From contig NZ_ASCA01000028.1 of assembly GCF_002760245.1 (NCBI RefSeq), positions 1 through 33,864 on the forward strand: 33,864 nt of DNA. Direction: 5' to 3'. The notes under the pieces were generated by a model, which ran no database searches, was not told the DNA's origin, and saw only the letters and a list, made by a program, of their open reading frames with translations. The DNA comes from Streptococcus suis YS161 (GTDB taxonomy: Bacteria > Bacillota > Bacilli > Lactobacillales > Streptococcaceae). The stretch's first letter is position 1. Every line of letters begins with the position of its first letter. This document shows, piece by piece, positions 5,428-12,311 of the stretch. The translations under genes were made by a program, and so were the position numbers.

Positions 5428-7089
5428 TTATTCTGGATTAACCTTAAAGTTTTTAAGATAATTTTTCTTATCTAACTGACCGCTAAAGTGATCTCCTACT
5501 TTGATAAACGGTAATCGATCTGTACTATCTTCCGTTGCTTTGACTTTATAAATCTTGCCCTCAGACTCAATATAGTAGATTGTCGCACCGCCAATTATTT
5601 GACTCGCTAAAGCTTCTACTTTTCCACTGATAACCTCAGTCTGTTCACCAACTTCTCCATTTTCAGTCACCGTCAATCCTGAAAGGCTAGAAGCATCCGT
5701 TCCTGTGACTTGAGAAATTAAGAGCGCAATATCGTTGTTAACAGTAACCTGTTGATAATCTTCGGCATCAACAAGAGCGTATGATTTAACCAAGCCGGCA
5801 TCATCTTTCAAGGATACTAAATAGTAGGCTGTATCTGCCAACTTAACCAGGCTTGGAGCAGTGGCTTTATAGCCTTTTTCCTGCACTTCACCTTCTGCGG
5901 ACTCTTGCGCTGCTGTTTCAGTCGCCGAAGCCAATTTGTAGTTGGTAATTTCACGAGTTCTCATATTGACAAGAATAAATCCAAGGTTGGATGAATCAGC
6001 AGTTGCTGAGGTGATACCTGTGTAGAGATAAATATCTGAGCCGATAGAAATATAATTATAGCTGTCTGTTGTATTTTTCACACCAGTTTGACTGAAAATG
6101 GTATTCCAGAAACCATTTTGATAAGTATAGTGGTCATCTACACGGCTGATAACATTGTTTGCCGAATAAACACGGTCTACCCACTCTGGAATATCTTCCA
6201 GACCATACTTCTTACTTTCCCCTGTTACTGCATCCAATACAATAGCACCAATCGGATCATTTGATGAAAGTCCAAATTTTGGCTCGTAAATCGTTGCAAT
6301 ATAATATGGATTTCCTTGGTCATCCACTTCGAAGGATGGTTTCCCAAAAATAGTTGTCGGGTATTGCAGGCGAAGATGACGTAGGGTGTCATTGAACAAA
6401 TACTCGGAATCTGAGTAATGCATGGACTTGCTCAGCTTGGCAAGCTCTGCTTTCCCTGTCGTCTGATTGACCTTAACATAGTAACCAATCCCATCTTGAT
6501 GGTTGCTCAGCCATTTCCAAAAATTCTTATATTCCAAAGGCGATACACGGAACGGTTGCTGACCGATAGTAATCTGGCGATAATCATCCGAAATACCAAA
6601 CTGGGAGACCTTGTCAATGGTACCTAGATAAGTATCACCGATTTTTTCGGCTGAGGCGCGATCTAGGAGGGCCAATTTGGATATGTCTGTTTCAGGAAAA
6701 TCTGCTTTAAAATCCGCATCCTTGACGCTTATGACAGCAGCGTAATCCTTAGCACGAAATACACGTGAGTTGATAAGCCCCAGCCCCAACAAACCCAGGA
6801 CAACCAATACCCAAATTCGTCCCAACCATTTTAAGTAAGCTGGCAGTTGCGAGGTTTTAATCTGATAGGTATCTACTTGTCTCTGGCGACCGGAAATCTT
6901 AGTCACCTTTTGAAAAGCACCTTTGGAGCTGAACATGGAAAGTATGAGCCAAACCAATCCGACAGATTGAAGGAAAAATATCCAGAAGTCCACACTCAAA
7001 ATATTTAAAGCAGGCAACTGGTACCAGTAGTAGATTAGCATTTCCAAAACTAGGGCTAACCAGGCAAAAACAAATAATTTTCTTTTCAT
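5428..7089 (-). CDS. Membrane-anchored protein with large extracellular domain, function unknown
   Basis: This is a 553-aa protein with hydrophobic segments at about residues 5-25, 33-52 and 88-107, then about 440 hydrophilic residues without further membrane spans. The large C-terminal part is therefore expected outside the cell. It is rich in short beta-like stretches (for example NPYYIATIYEPKFG, IYLYTGITSATADSSNLGFILVNMRT) and repeats the idea of D-x-VTGE turns (LDAVTGESKKYGLEDIPEWVDRV), reminiscent of PepSY-like or beta-propeller proteins, but I cannot name a family. No LPXTG motif and no cysteine cluster is seen. AAGGAGG precedes the ATG. It is divergent from exoA and I recall similar proteins next to exoA in other streptococci. 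Function is unknown. Confidence 0.7.
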   Translation of the reverse strand: MKRKLFVFAWLALVLEMLIYYWYQLPALNILSVDFWIFFLQSVGLVWLILSMFSSKGAFQKVTKISGRQRQVDTYQIKTSQLPAYLKWLGRIWVLVVLGLLGLGLINSRVFRAKDYAAVISVKDADFKADFPETDISKLALLDRASAEKIGDTYLGTIDKVSQFGISDDYRQITIGQQPFRVSPLEYKNFWKWLSNHQDGIGYYVKVNQTTGKAELAKLSKSMHYSDSEYLFNDTLRHLRLQYPTTIFGKPSFEVDDQGNPYYIATIYEPKFGLSSNDPIGAIVLDAVTGESKKYGLEDIPEWVDRVYSANNVISRVDDHYTYQNGFWNTIFSQTGVKNTTDSYNYISIGSDIYLYTGITSATADSSNLGFILVNMRTREITNYKLASATETAAQESAEGEVQEKGYKATAPSLVKLADTAYYLVSLKDDAGLVKSYALVDAEDYQQVTVNNDIALLISQVTGTDASSLSGLTVTENGEVGEQTEVISGKVEALASQIIGGATIYYIESEGKIYKVKATEDSTDRLPFIKVGDHFSGQLDKKNYLKNFKVNPE

Positions 7090-7121
7090 AATAACCTCCT
7101 TGACACAGATTTATTAGTTCT

Positions 7122-7130
7122 ATTGTATCA
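7122..7130 (-). promoter_or_regulatory. Extended -10 promoter of the 553-aa gene
   Basis: The minus strand reads TGA-TACAAT about 30 bases before the ATG. A TTGTAT lies 19 bases further upstream as a possible -35. Confidence 0.5.
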
Positions 7131-7203
7131 CAATTTTAATGTTATAATACAAGAATTATAAAATTTTTTTCAAGTTTCCATATTCGCCTGCAACTTTTAT
7201 TTT

Positions 7204-7212
7204 TGGTATAAT
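7204..7212 (+). promoter_or_regulatory. Extended -10 promoter of exoA
   Basis: TGG-TATAAT (TATAAT at 7207-7212) lies about 32 bases before the exoA start. No -35 consensus is visible. The element is back to back with the promoter of the divergent membrane protein gene. Confidence 0.6.
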
Positions 7213-7244
7213 GTAAAACAGTAACAGACTAGAAAAGGAAAATT

Positions 7245-8072
7245 ATGAAACTCATTTCTTGGAACATTGATTCTCTTAACGCTGCATTGACTGCAGAATC
7301 TCCTCGCGCCCTATTATCACGCGCAGTCATCGATACACTTGTGACAGAAGACGCTGATATTATCGCCATTCAGGAGACAAAATTGTCAGATAAGGGACCG
7401 ACTAAAAAGCATCTAGAAATTTTGAAAAGCTACTTCCCTGGATATGTCAATACCTGGCGTTCATCTGTAGAACCAGCTCGCAAAGGCTATGCTGGTACAC
7501 TCTTCCTCTACAAAAACCATCTAACTCCAACCATAACCTTCCCTGAGATTGGTGCTCCAACAACCATGGATTCTGAAGGGCGTATCATCACGCTAGAATT
7601 TGATGACTTCTATGTCACACAAGTTTATACGCCAAATGCTGGTGATGGCTTGAAACGGCTTGCTGACCGCCAAATCTGGGACGTCCAGTATGCCAAATAC
7701 CTATCACAGCTTGACAGCCAAAAGCCTGTCTTAGCCACAGGTGACTACAACGTTGCTCACAAGGAAATCGACCTGGCCAACCCAGCCAGCAACCGCCAGT
7801 CACCAGGATTTACAGATGAAGAACGTGAAGGTTTTACAAATCTACTTGCTAGAGGTTTTACAGATACCTTCCGCCACTTACACGGGGATGTCCTCAACGC
7901 TTATACTTGGTGGGCACAACGCAGCCGTACCAGTAAAATCAACAACACAGGCTGGAGAATTGATTACTGGCTTGTCAGCGACCGCATCGCCGACAAAGTA
8001 AGTAAGTCAGATATGATTGACTCAGGTGCTCGTCAGGACCATACACCAATTGTGATGGAGATTGAGCTATAA
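7245..8072 (+). CDS. exoA: Exonuclease III / AP endonuclease
   Basis: ExoA cuts DNA at apurinic/apyrimidinic sites and has 3'-exonuclease and phosphatase activities in base excision repair. The 275-aa protein has the full set of exonuclease-endonuclease-phosphatase motifs: W6-N7 in SWNIDS, the metal-binding E44 in IQETKLSD, R/D in QVYTPNAG, GDYNVAH (catalytic Asp and Asn), W..RSR..N.GWRIDYWLVS, and the C-terminal QDHTPIVME with the catalytic Asp-His. The length matches the usual 275 aa of streptococcal ExoA. AAAGGAAA precedes the ATG. It is the only plus-strand gene between 2788 and 30700, has its own promoter, and ends in a shared bidirectional terminator. Confidence 0.95.
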   Translation: MKLISWNIDSLNAALTAESPRALLSRAVIDTLVTEDADIIAIQETKLSDKGPTKKHLEILKSYFPGYVNTWRSSVEPARKGYAGTLFLYKNHLTPTITFPEIGAPTTMDSEGRIITLEFDDFYVTQVYTPNAGDGLKRLADRQIWDVQYAKYLSQLDSQKPVLATGDYNVAHKEIDLANPASNRQSPGFTDEEREGFTNLLARGFTDTFRHLHGDVLNAYTWWAQRSRTSKINNTGWRIDYWLVSDRIADKVSKSDMIDSGARQDHTPIVMEIEL

Positions 8073-8087
8073 ATAATACAGTTCGCC

Positions 8088-8140
8088 AAAAAAAGACTTA
8101 GAACAGCCATCAGAAACGGTGGTTCTCTAAGTCTTTTTTC
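8088..8140. terminator. Bidirectional terminator between exoA and the sortase genes
   Basis: AAAAAAGACTTAGA pairs with TCTAAGTCTTTTTT, with an inner GAACAGCC / GGTGGTTC stem. A and T tracts on both sides allow termination of exoA and of the pilus/sortase transcript coming from the other side. Confidence 0.85.
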
Positions 8141-8162
8141 TTTTATTCCTGTTACACTCTAC

Positions 8163-9014
8163 CTATCGTACTTTAGTAACTCGACATACTCTCACAAGCT
8201 TGCCCAACTTGTAGGCAAGATAGACAAACAAGAACCAGCCAAAAAGGGTCAGATAGGCGATGAAGCTTACACCTTTCTTGCGATAAGATTCCAGCACTAC
8301 TTGACTAGACTGTCTTTTTTCTTCTGAAGCTGATACTGCCTGCTCGCTACTATCATGATGGCGATAGGCATTGACCAAAAGACGATAATCAAAGGGAGGA
8401 ACCAGTGGATCACAGGTCAACAGGGTCAGGACATCCTGTTTTTCAATCGGAAGCAATTTTTGCCAATCGGTTGCCTTGATGATTTCTGTATTTTTGACCC
8501 GATAGGTGACTACTTTTTCACCAATTTCAACAAAAATCTCATCGCCCTCACGCATTTCATTTAATCGGAAAAAACGCAAATCACTATACCAACTTCTGTG
8601 GCCAGCCAGCACACTACGACGATCCAGACCTCCGAAAGGCAAGTCCGTTCCTGACACCACCGCTACCCCCTGATCAAGATGGGAATCACTTGCTCCCACC
8701 CGAATAGGTTGGCGGATTTCAAGACTAGGAATACTTACATAGCCGATGATGGTATCTCCAAAATCAGATACGGACTGCTCATCTTTCCTAGTCTCAGCAA
8801 AGGGATCAACCGTTGCCAGTTGACCACTCCGCACTACTTCCTGATAGTGTTCGATGATCTCTTCCTCTTTCTTTGAAAAGCCTGACTCCGACTTTTTATA
8901 ACTCTGGTAGGCAAAAAATTCCCTCACCTCATGAACCGTCATATTGCTGAACAATAATAAGGGCAACAATAATCCCACTATCATCAATAGATAGCCAACA
9001 ATTTTCAACTTCAT
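8163..9014 (-). CDS. Class C-type sortase, third and divergent member
   Basis: This is a 283-aa transpeptidase with an N-terminal membrane helix (residues 4-23) and a C-terminal one (about 250-270), the two-anchor layout of pilus sortases. Catalytic residues are H139 (AGHRS), C201 (TLLTCDPL) and R211 (DYRLLV). A lid-like DPF motif starts at D70, where classical class C sortases carry DPW/DPY. It differs strongly from the two upstream sortases, so it may have a separate task, such as attaching the minor pilin or handing the pilus to the wall. In the S. pneumoniae rlrA islet, which has the same gene order, the three sortases are named SrtB-SrtD; S. suis clusters use the same letters. Its ATG overlaps the previous gene by four bases (ATGA). 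Confidence 0.88.
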   Translation of the reverse strand: MKLKIVGYLLMIVGLLLPLLLFSNMTVHEVREFFAYQSYKKSESGFSKKEEEIIEHYQEVVRSGQLATVDPFAETRKDEQSVSDFGDTIIGYVSIPSLEIRQPIRVGASDSHLDQGVAVVSGTDLPFGGLDRRSVLAGHRSWYSDLRFFRLNEMREGDEIFVEIGEKVVTYRVKNTEIIKATDWQKLLPIEKQDVLTLLTCDPLVPPFDYRLLVNAYRHHDSSEQAVSASEEKRQSSQVVLESYRKKGVSFIAYLTLFGWFLFVYLAYKLGKLVRVCRVTKVR

Positions 9015-9868
9015 GACCGTCTCCTCCTAGTCGCTTTTCTTCTTCGGAATAGGAGGTAGCCTGCCAATAAGAGAATAAGGAGAAGAGCAGCTACCAGATA
9101 GGATAAAAGCATCCTATCGACAAAGAAACCTGGTTCTTCTTCCTCATGCACCTCTGGAACATAGGGAATCCGATGCCCCCTGACCAACAAGCGATGGCTA
9201 TTGACCATATAAGGAGTACAGGTCAAAAGAGTAGCGTAATCCTTTTCTTCTACTACCAACACAGGCTCAAAATCACTAGGTTCAACAACTAAAATCTGAT
9301 CTACTTCATAGGCCAAAATCTCAGCAATATTATGAATATAAAATCGATCGCCCAGCTTGAGTTGATCCAAATTGGTAAAGAGAGAGGCCTTTGGAAGACC
9401 ACGGTGGGCAGTCAAGACCGTATGGCTATTGGCACCACCAACAGGCAAGGAAGAACCTTCCAAGTGACCAACTCCCTTTTGTAAGACTTCCTCTGATGTT
9501 CCTGCATAGACAGGAATTTTTTCATCTAGTTTCGGAATCTCGACATAGCCAATTTTCTCCTTGACCTCCAACATCCGAGCATACTCTGCTAGACCAGCCT
9601 TTTCCTCCTCTGAATAGGGATCTTGTAATTTTCTTGGATTTAAAGTTTTATTGTAGGCCCTAGCCAATTCGAGACGATTTAACACCTCTTGAGTCGGCAG
9701 GTCTTTGGCTAGTTGATAAAACTCCTGCACTTCCTGATCTGCCTCGTAGCGATAGTATAGATGAGAACATAAAGGATAGAGCGTTATGAGCAGTCCCAAC
9801 ACAAAAATCAAACGCAGGACCAACTTCTTTTGAAGAAAGCGATTAGATCCCAGCAGGTTCTTCATCAT
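9011..9868 (-). CDS. Class C pilus sortase, second of three
   Basis: This is a 285-aa sortase that joins pilin subunits through an LPXTG-type signal and a pilin lysine. It has an N-terminal transmembrane helix (about 15-33), a lid motif DPYS (D83) that covers the active site, catalytic H155 (TAHRG), C217 (TLLTCTPYMVNSHR) and R226, and a C-terminal membrane anchor (about 253-275) followed by an Arg/Lys-rich tail. It is highly similar to the sortase just upstream (shared YAGTSEEVLQKG, IGHLEG-type and LLTCTPYMVN blocks), suggesting tandem duplication. It overlaps both neighbours by four bases, so translation of the three sortases is coupled. Confidence 0.92.
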   Translation of the reverse strand: MMKNLLGSNRFLQKKLVLRLIFVLGLLITLYPLCSHLYYRYEADQEVQEFYQLAKDLPTQEVLNRLELARAYNKTLNPRKLQDPYSEEEKAGLAEYARMLEVKEKIGYVEIPKLDEKIPVYAGTSEEVLQKGVGHLEGSSLPVGGANSHTVLTAHRGLPKASLFTNLDQLKLGDRFYIHNIAEILAYEVDQILVVEPSDFEPVLVVEEKDYATLLTCTPYMVNSHRLLVRGHRIPYVPEVHEEEEPGFFVDRMLLSYLVAALLLILLLAGYLLFRRRKATRRRRS

Positions 9869-10695
9869 TTCTTCCTCCTCTTCCTTTTAGTCAAGACAAA
9901 AATCAAACCAATGGCAACAAGCATGCCTAAAGCATATAAAAGATAGCGTATCAAAATCCGTTTTTCTGCCTGATCCGTTGCCTTGCGATGTTCTTCTTCC
10001 ACATAAGGAATGCGATGTCCTCGCACCAAAAGTCGATGTGTATTCACCATATAAGGCGTACAAGTCAATAAGGTTACATAATCTTGGTTTGGAACGACCA
10101 ATAATTGAGAAAAATCACTCGGCTCAACTACCAAGATTTGATCCACTTCATAAGCCAATACGTCTCCGATATTGTGAATATAAAATTTATCTCCTAGCTT
10201 TGCACGATGCAAATCGGTAAACAAGCGTGCCTTGGGAAGACCAGAATGAGCCGTCAATACACTATGGGTATCCTGACCGCCAACAGGTAGGGAAGTCCCC
10301 TCTAAATGCCCAATCCCTTTCTGCAAGACCTCCTCTGACGTCCCAGCATACATGGGAATATCCACTTCAATCTTAGGAATCTCGACATGCCCTATCCGCT
10401 CATTGATTTCCAACATCCGTGCATACTCCGCTCGACCGGCCTCGTGACGAGAACGACTATAGGGATCTTCCGCAAGAACGTTGTGTAAACTTTCGTTAAA
10501 GGCATGAGCCAAATCCAAACGTTGCTTGATTTCAGCTGAGGCTAAGCCTGACTTGGCTTGGTCAAAATCCGTTACAATGTGCGTCGCCTCATAACGATAG
10601 TAGAAATTTGAAATATGGGGATAGAGTAAAATTCCAAATCCGATTATAAAAATCAAGTAGAAAAAGAGATTATTCTTCTTTTTCCCTTTTCTCAT
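9865..10695 (-). CDS. Class C pilus sortase, first of three
   Basis: This 276-aa sortase has membrane helices at about 10-28 and 247-268 and a basic tail (KRKRRKK). The lid is DPYS (D77). The catalytic triad is H150 (TAHSG), C212 (TLLTCTPYMVNTHR) and R221. The length and two-anchor topology match pilin-polymerising class C sortases. The ribosome binding site is nearly the full 16S complement (GGAGGTGAT). It follows the Rpn block rather than the pilins, with about 200 non-coding bases upstream in which I see no strong promoter. Which of the first two sortases polymerises the major pilin cannot be told from the sequence. Confidence 0.92.
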   Translation of the reverse strand: MRKGKKKNNLFFYLIFIIGFGILLYPHISNFYYRYEATHIVTDFDQAKSGLASAEIKQRLDLAHAFNESLHNVLAEDPYSRSRHEAGRAEYARMLEINERIGHVEIPKIEVDIPMYAGTSEEVLQKGIGHLEGTSLPVGGQDTHSVLTAHSGLPKARLFTDLHRAKLGDKFYIHNIGDVLAYEVDQILVVEPSDFSQLLVVPNQDYVTLLTCTPYMVNTHRLLVRGHRIPYVEEEHRKATDQAEKRILIRYLLYALGMLVAIGLIFVLTKRKRRKK

Positions 10696-10699
10696 TCAA

Positions 10700-10727
10700 C
10701 ATCACCTCCATGTGCTACAACGTGATG
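10700..10727 (-). promoter_or_regulatory. Ribosome binding site of the first sortase in a possible hairpin
   Basis: The Shine-Dalgarno GGAGGTGATG can pair through GTGATG with an upstream CATCAC (six pairs, 16-base loop). It is strong when open and partly hidden when folded. The rest of 10728-10894 is non-coding and shows no convincing promoter or terminator. Confidence 0.35.
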
Positions 10728-10894
10728 CATTGATGAAGAATTGTCACGCACTAAATCATTCCAAGCTAACAAAAACTGCAACTAAAATAACGCAATTCCT
10801 GATTCCTATCGTTTGAAACAGCACGGATGTCCATAGAAAATTCTTTAATTCGTCCGTCTCACTCAGTTGCTCTTTGGATGCTCAACATTCAATT

Positions 10895-11206
10895 CTAAAA
10901 ATCAGCTTTTGTCACATCCAATCCTCCGGTCTTCAAACCATCCAAATCTTCCTGACTTAGTCCTGTCAGTTCCTTTATCAGCTCATCCGTGAAATTCTTC
11001 ACCAACATCTGACGAGCAACCTTGAGCTGACCATCCAGCATACCTTCTGCTCGACCTTTTTGAATGCCTTTTTGAATACCCTTTTGAATACCTTTTTGAA
11101 GTCCTTGAGCCATCCCCTCTTCCTGACCACACTTTCTACCTAGTATGAAAGAAGTCTCCAATTCACCAAAATGATTGGCGGCACTATAGGCAAGTTGATC
11201 AATCAT
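10895..11206 (-). CDS. Separate copy of the Rpn C-terminal domain, 103 aa
   Basis: The protein begins MIDQLAYSAANHFGELE and follows the last 92 residues of the upstream Rpn gene almost residue for residue, then ends in its own tail (TGGLDVTKADF). It contains four GL/IQKG units where the upstream gene has three. The ATG overlaps the upstream stop codon (ATGA) and AAGGTG lies eight bases before it, so translation is likely coupled. The domain lacks the nuclease core. It may be only a duplication scar. However, in E. coli Rpn systems the C-terminal part made from an internal start is reported to block the full-length toxic nuclease, and this copy could serve as such an inhibitor. That role is inference. 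Confidence 0.65.
   Translation of the reverse strand: MIDQLAYSAANHFGELETSFILGRKCGQEEGMAQGLQKGIQKGIQKGIQKGRAEGMLDGQLKVARQMLVKNFTDELIKELTGLSQEDLDGLKTGGLDVTKADF
11057..11104 (-). repeat. Four 12-bp tandem repeats coding for LQKG/IQKG
   Basis: Four near-identical 12-base units (tttttgaatacc type on the plus strand) encode one LQKG and three IQKG units in the short copy. The same tract in the full-length gene has three units, so unit number has changed since duplication. The repeats are in-frame and probably lengthen a helix. Confidence 0.8.
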
Positions 11207-11481
11207 TTATGTTCACCTTTCAAACCATCCAAGTCTTCCTGGCTTAGTCCCGTCAGTTCCTTTATCAGCTCATCCGCAAAATGCTTTGCTAACATCTGCC
11301 GAGCAATCTTGAGCTGACCATCCAGCATACCTTCTGCTCGACCTTTTTGAATACCCTTTTGAATACCTTTTTGAAGTCCTTGAGCCATCCCCTCTTCCTG
11401 ACCACGCTTTCTACCTAGTATGAAAGAAGTCTCCAATTCACCAAAATGATTGGCGGCACTATAGGCTAGTTGATCAATCAT
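11203..11481 (-). CDS. Possible internal-start product of the rpn gene (92 aa)
   Basis: Inside the rpn reading frame an ATG (11479-11481) is preceded at eight bases by a perfect AGGAGG (11490-11495). That is a better initiation site than the TTG start of the full-length gene. The product would be MIDQLAYS to the end, exactly the part that is duplicated downstream. Internal translation of C-terminal Rpn fragments that inhibit the full nuclease is reported for E. coli. It is listed as a possible nested gene; the Shine-Dalgarno could be a by-product of the EEERK codons. Confidence 0.45.
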   Translation of the reverse strand: MIDQLAYSAANHFGELETSFILGRKRGQEEGMAQGLQKGIQKGIQKGRAEGMLDGQLKIARQMLAKHFADELIKELTGLSQEDLDGLKGEHK

Positions 11482-12156
11482 CTTCCTTTCCTCCTCTGTC
11501 CATGTATTTCTATCCAGCAGGTGTTCGGCCCTGCTGATAGCGTCTGTTTGTTGCTGGCTAAATTCACGATTGGCAAAAAATTCCATCCACAAGCGTTGGT
11601 TCGTAGCCAATTTTCCCTCACTCAGCTTGTTCAATTCAATAATAACCATTTCAAATGGTTTCTTCATCTCCCCTTGCTCTCCAAACGGAATTTCCAAAAC
11701 CTGTCCATTTTCCTCAGCCGTCAAGACAAAGGAATGAATGGGGTGCTTGTCATCAAAATACTGGCTGGCAACCAAGGCGATGGAATAAATAGGCGAAATC
11801 TTATCATACATATCATGCGTTCGTTTGACCTTGTCCCTGACATTTGGCAAGTCCTTGACCAAATGCTGACAGGAATAGGTCCAGAGCCGTTTGATAAAGC
11901 TGTGCTGATGAACCACCTGAATTTCTATGATAACCTGAGTCCCATCATCCAGCCTGGCTAGAATGTCCACAGTTGTACTAAAGTAACCTTCCCGTTCTTT
12001 CTTCAAATCGGCAAGGGTGCCGTTCAAAATCTGGACGGACTTGGGACGAAAGCCTAAAAACGTTTCAATAAAATCAATGGTAATCTCATGGTCACTGAAA
12101 ATCTTCTTGGCTGCGATATCAGCCATAGGGCTGATGCTATGTCGAAATCTTGTCAA
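11203..12156 (-). CDS. Rpn family PD-(D/E)XK nuclease (recombination-promoting, transposase-like)
   Basis: This 317-aa protein begins with the typical MADIAAKKIFSDHEITIDFI segment. D64 (TTVDILARLDDG) and E78-x-Q80 (VIIEIQV) form the PD-(D/E)XK core. A middle part (Y.I.LV..QYFDD...H.F) and a charged C-terminal repeat tail (GLQKGIQKGIQKGRAEG) follow, as in the family often annotated PD-(D/E)XK nuclease family transposase. Rpn proteins cut DNA and stimulate RecA-independent recombination; some act in phage defence. The start is TTG with GGAGG seven bases upstream, preceded by a hairpin that ends at the Shine-Dalgarno, suggesting low expression. It has its own extended -10 promoter and lies between pilins and sortases, in the same direction. 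No terminal inverted repeats or target duplication are visible, so it is not itself an insertion sequence. Confidence 0.85.
   Translation of the reverse strand: MTRFRHSISPMADIAAKKIFSDHEITIDFIETFLGFRPKSVQILNGTLADLKKEREGYFSTTVDILARLDDGTQVIIEIQVVHQHSFIKRLWTYSCQHLVKDLPNVRDKVKRTHDMYDKISPIYSIALVASQYFDDKHPIHSFVLTAEENGQVLEIPFGEQGEMKKPFEMVIIELNKLSEGKLATNQRLWMEFFANREFSQQQTDAISRAEHLLDRNTWTEEERKMIDQLAYSAANHFGELETSFILGRKRGQEEGMAQGLQKGIQKGIQKGRAEGMLDGQLKIARQMLAKHFADELIKELTGLSQEDLDGLKGEHK
11344..11379 (-). repeat. Three 12-bp tandem repeats in the rpn tail
   Basis: Three 12-base units encode LQKG-IQKG-IQKG in the full-length gene. They align with the four units in the downstream copy. Confidence 0.75.
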
Positions 12157-12169
12157 TGGTCTTCCTCCG

Positions 12170-12204
12170 ATAAATAGAATTGAGAATCGTCTCTATCTAT
12201 TTAT
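12170..12204 (-). promoter_or_regulatory. Leader hairpin next to the rpn ribosome binding site
   Basis: On the minus strand ATAAATAGA pairs perfectly with TCTATTTAT (nine pairs) around an inner GAGA-CGAT-TCTC stem. The 3' arm ends two bases before GGAGGA of the rpn start. It sits between the -10 box and the TTG start, so it can hinder ribosome access and tune expression of a potentially toxic nuclease. Confidence 0.5.
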
Positions 12205-12221
12205 TCGAAGTTCCTAGTAAT

Positions 12222-12230
12222 ATTATAGCA
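12222..12230 (-). promoter_or_regulatory. Extended -10 promoter of rpn
   Basis: The minus strand reads TGC-TATAAT about 65 bases before the TTG start; no clear -35. It would also serve the sortases if transcription continues. Confidence 0.55.
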
Positions 12231-12250
12231 TTTGAGAACGATTTTTTCCA

Positions 12251-12290
12251 GAAAAATACACCTACTGACAAATGGGTCAGGTAGGTGTAT
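12251..12290 (-). terminator. Terminator after the minor pilin
   Basis: On the minus strand ATACACCTAC-TGAC and GTCA-GTAGGTGTAT pair (12256-12290, with one bulged base), followed by UUUUUC. It begins about 20 bases past the minor pilin stop. It separates the three pilin genes from rpn and the three sortases, so the sortases depend on read-through or on the rpn promoter. Confidence 0.8.
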
Positions 12291-12311
12291 CTATCAAAAC
12301 ATAATGATGGG

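Noticed and set aside
10728..10894. Small ORF MDIRAVSNDRNQ... in the gap before the sortases
   Set aside because: No ribosome binding site and no recognisable features; treated as non-coding.
11203..12156. Rpn gene as an insertion sequence, given its usual transposase-like annotation
   Set aside because: No terminal inverted repeats or target duplications are visible, and the protein is a PD-(D/E)XK nuclease rather than a DDE transposase.
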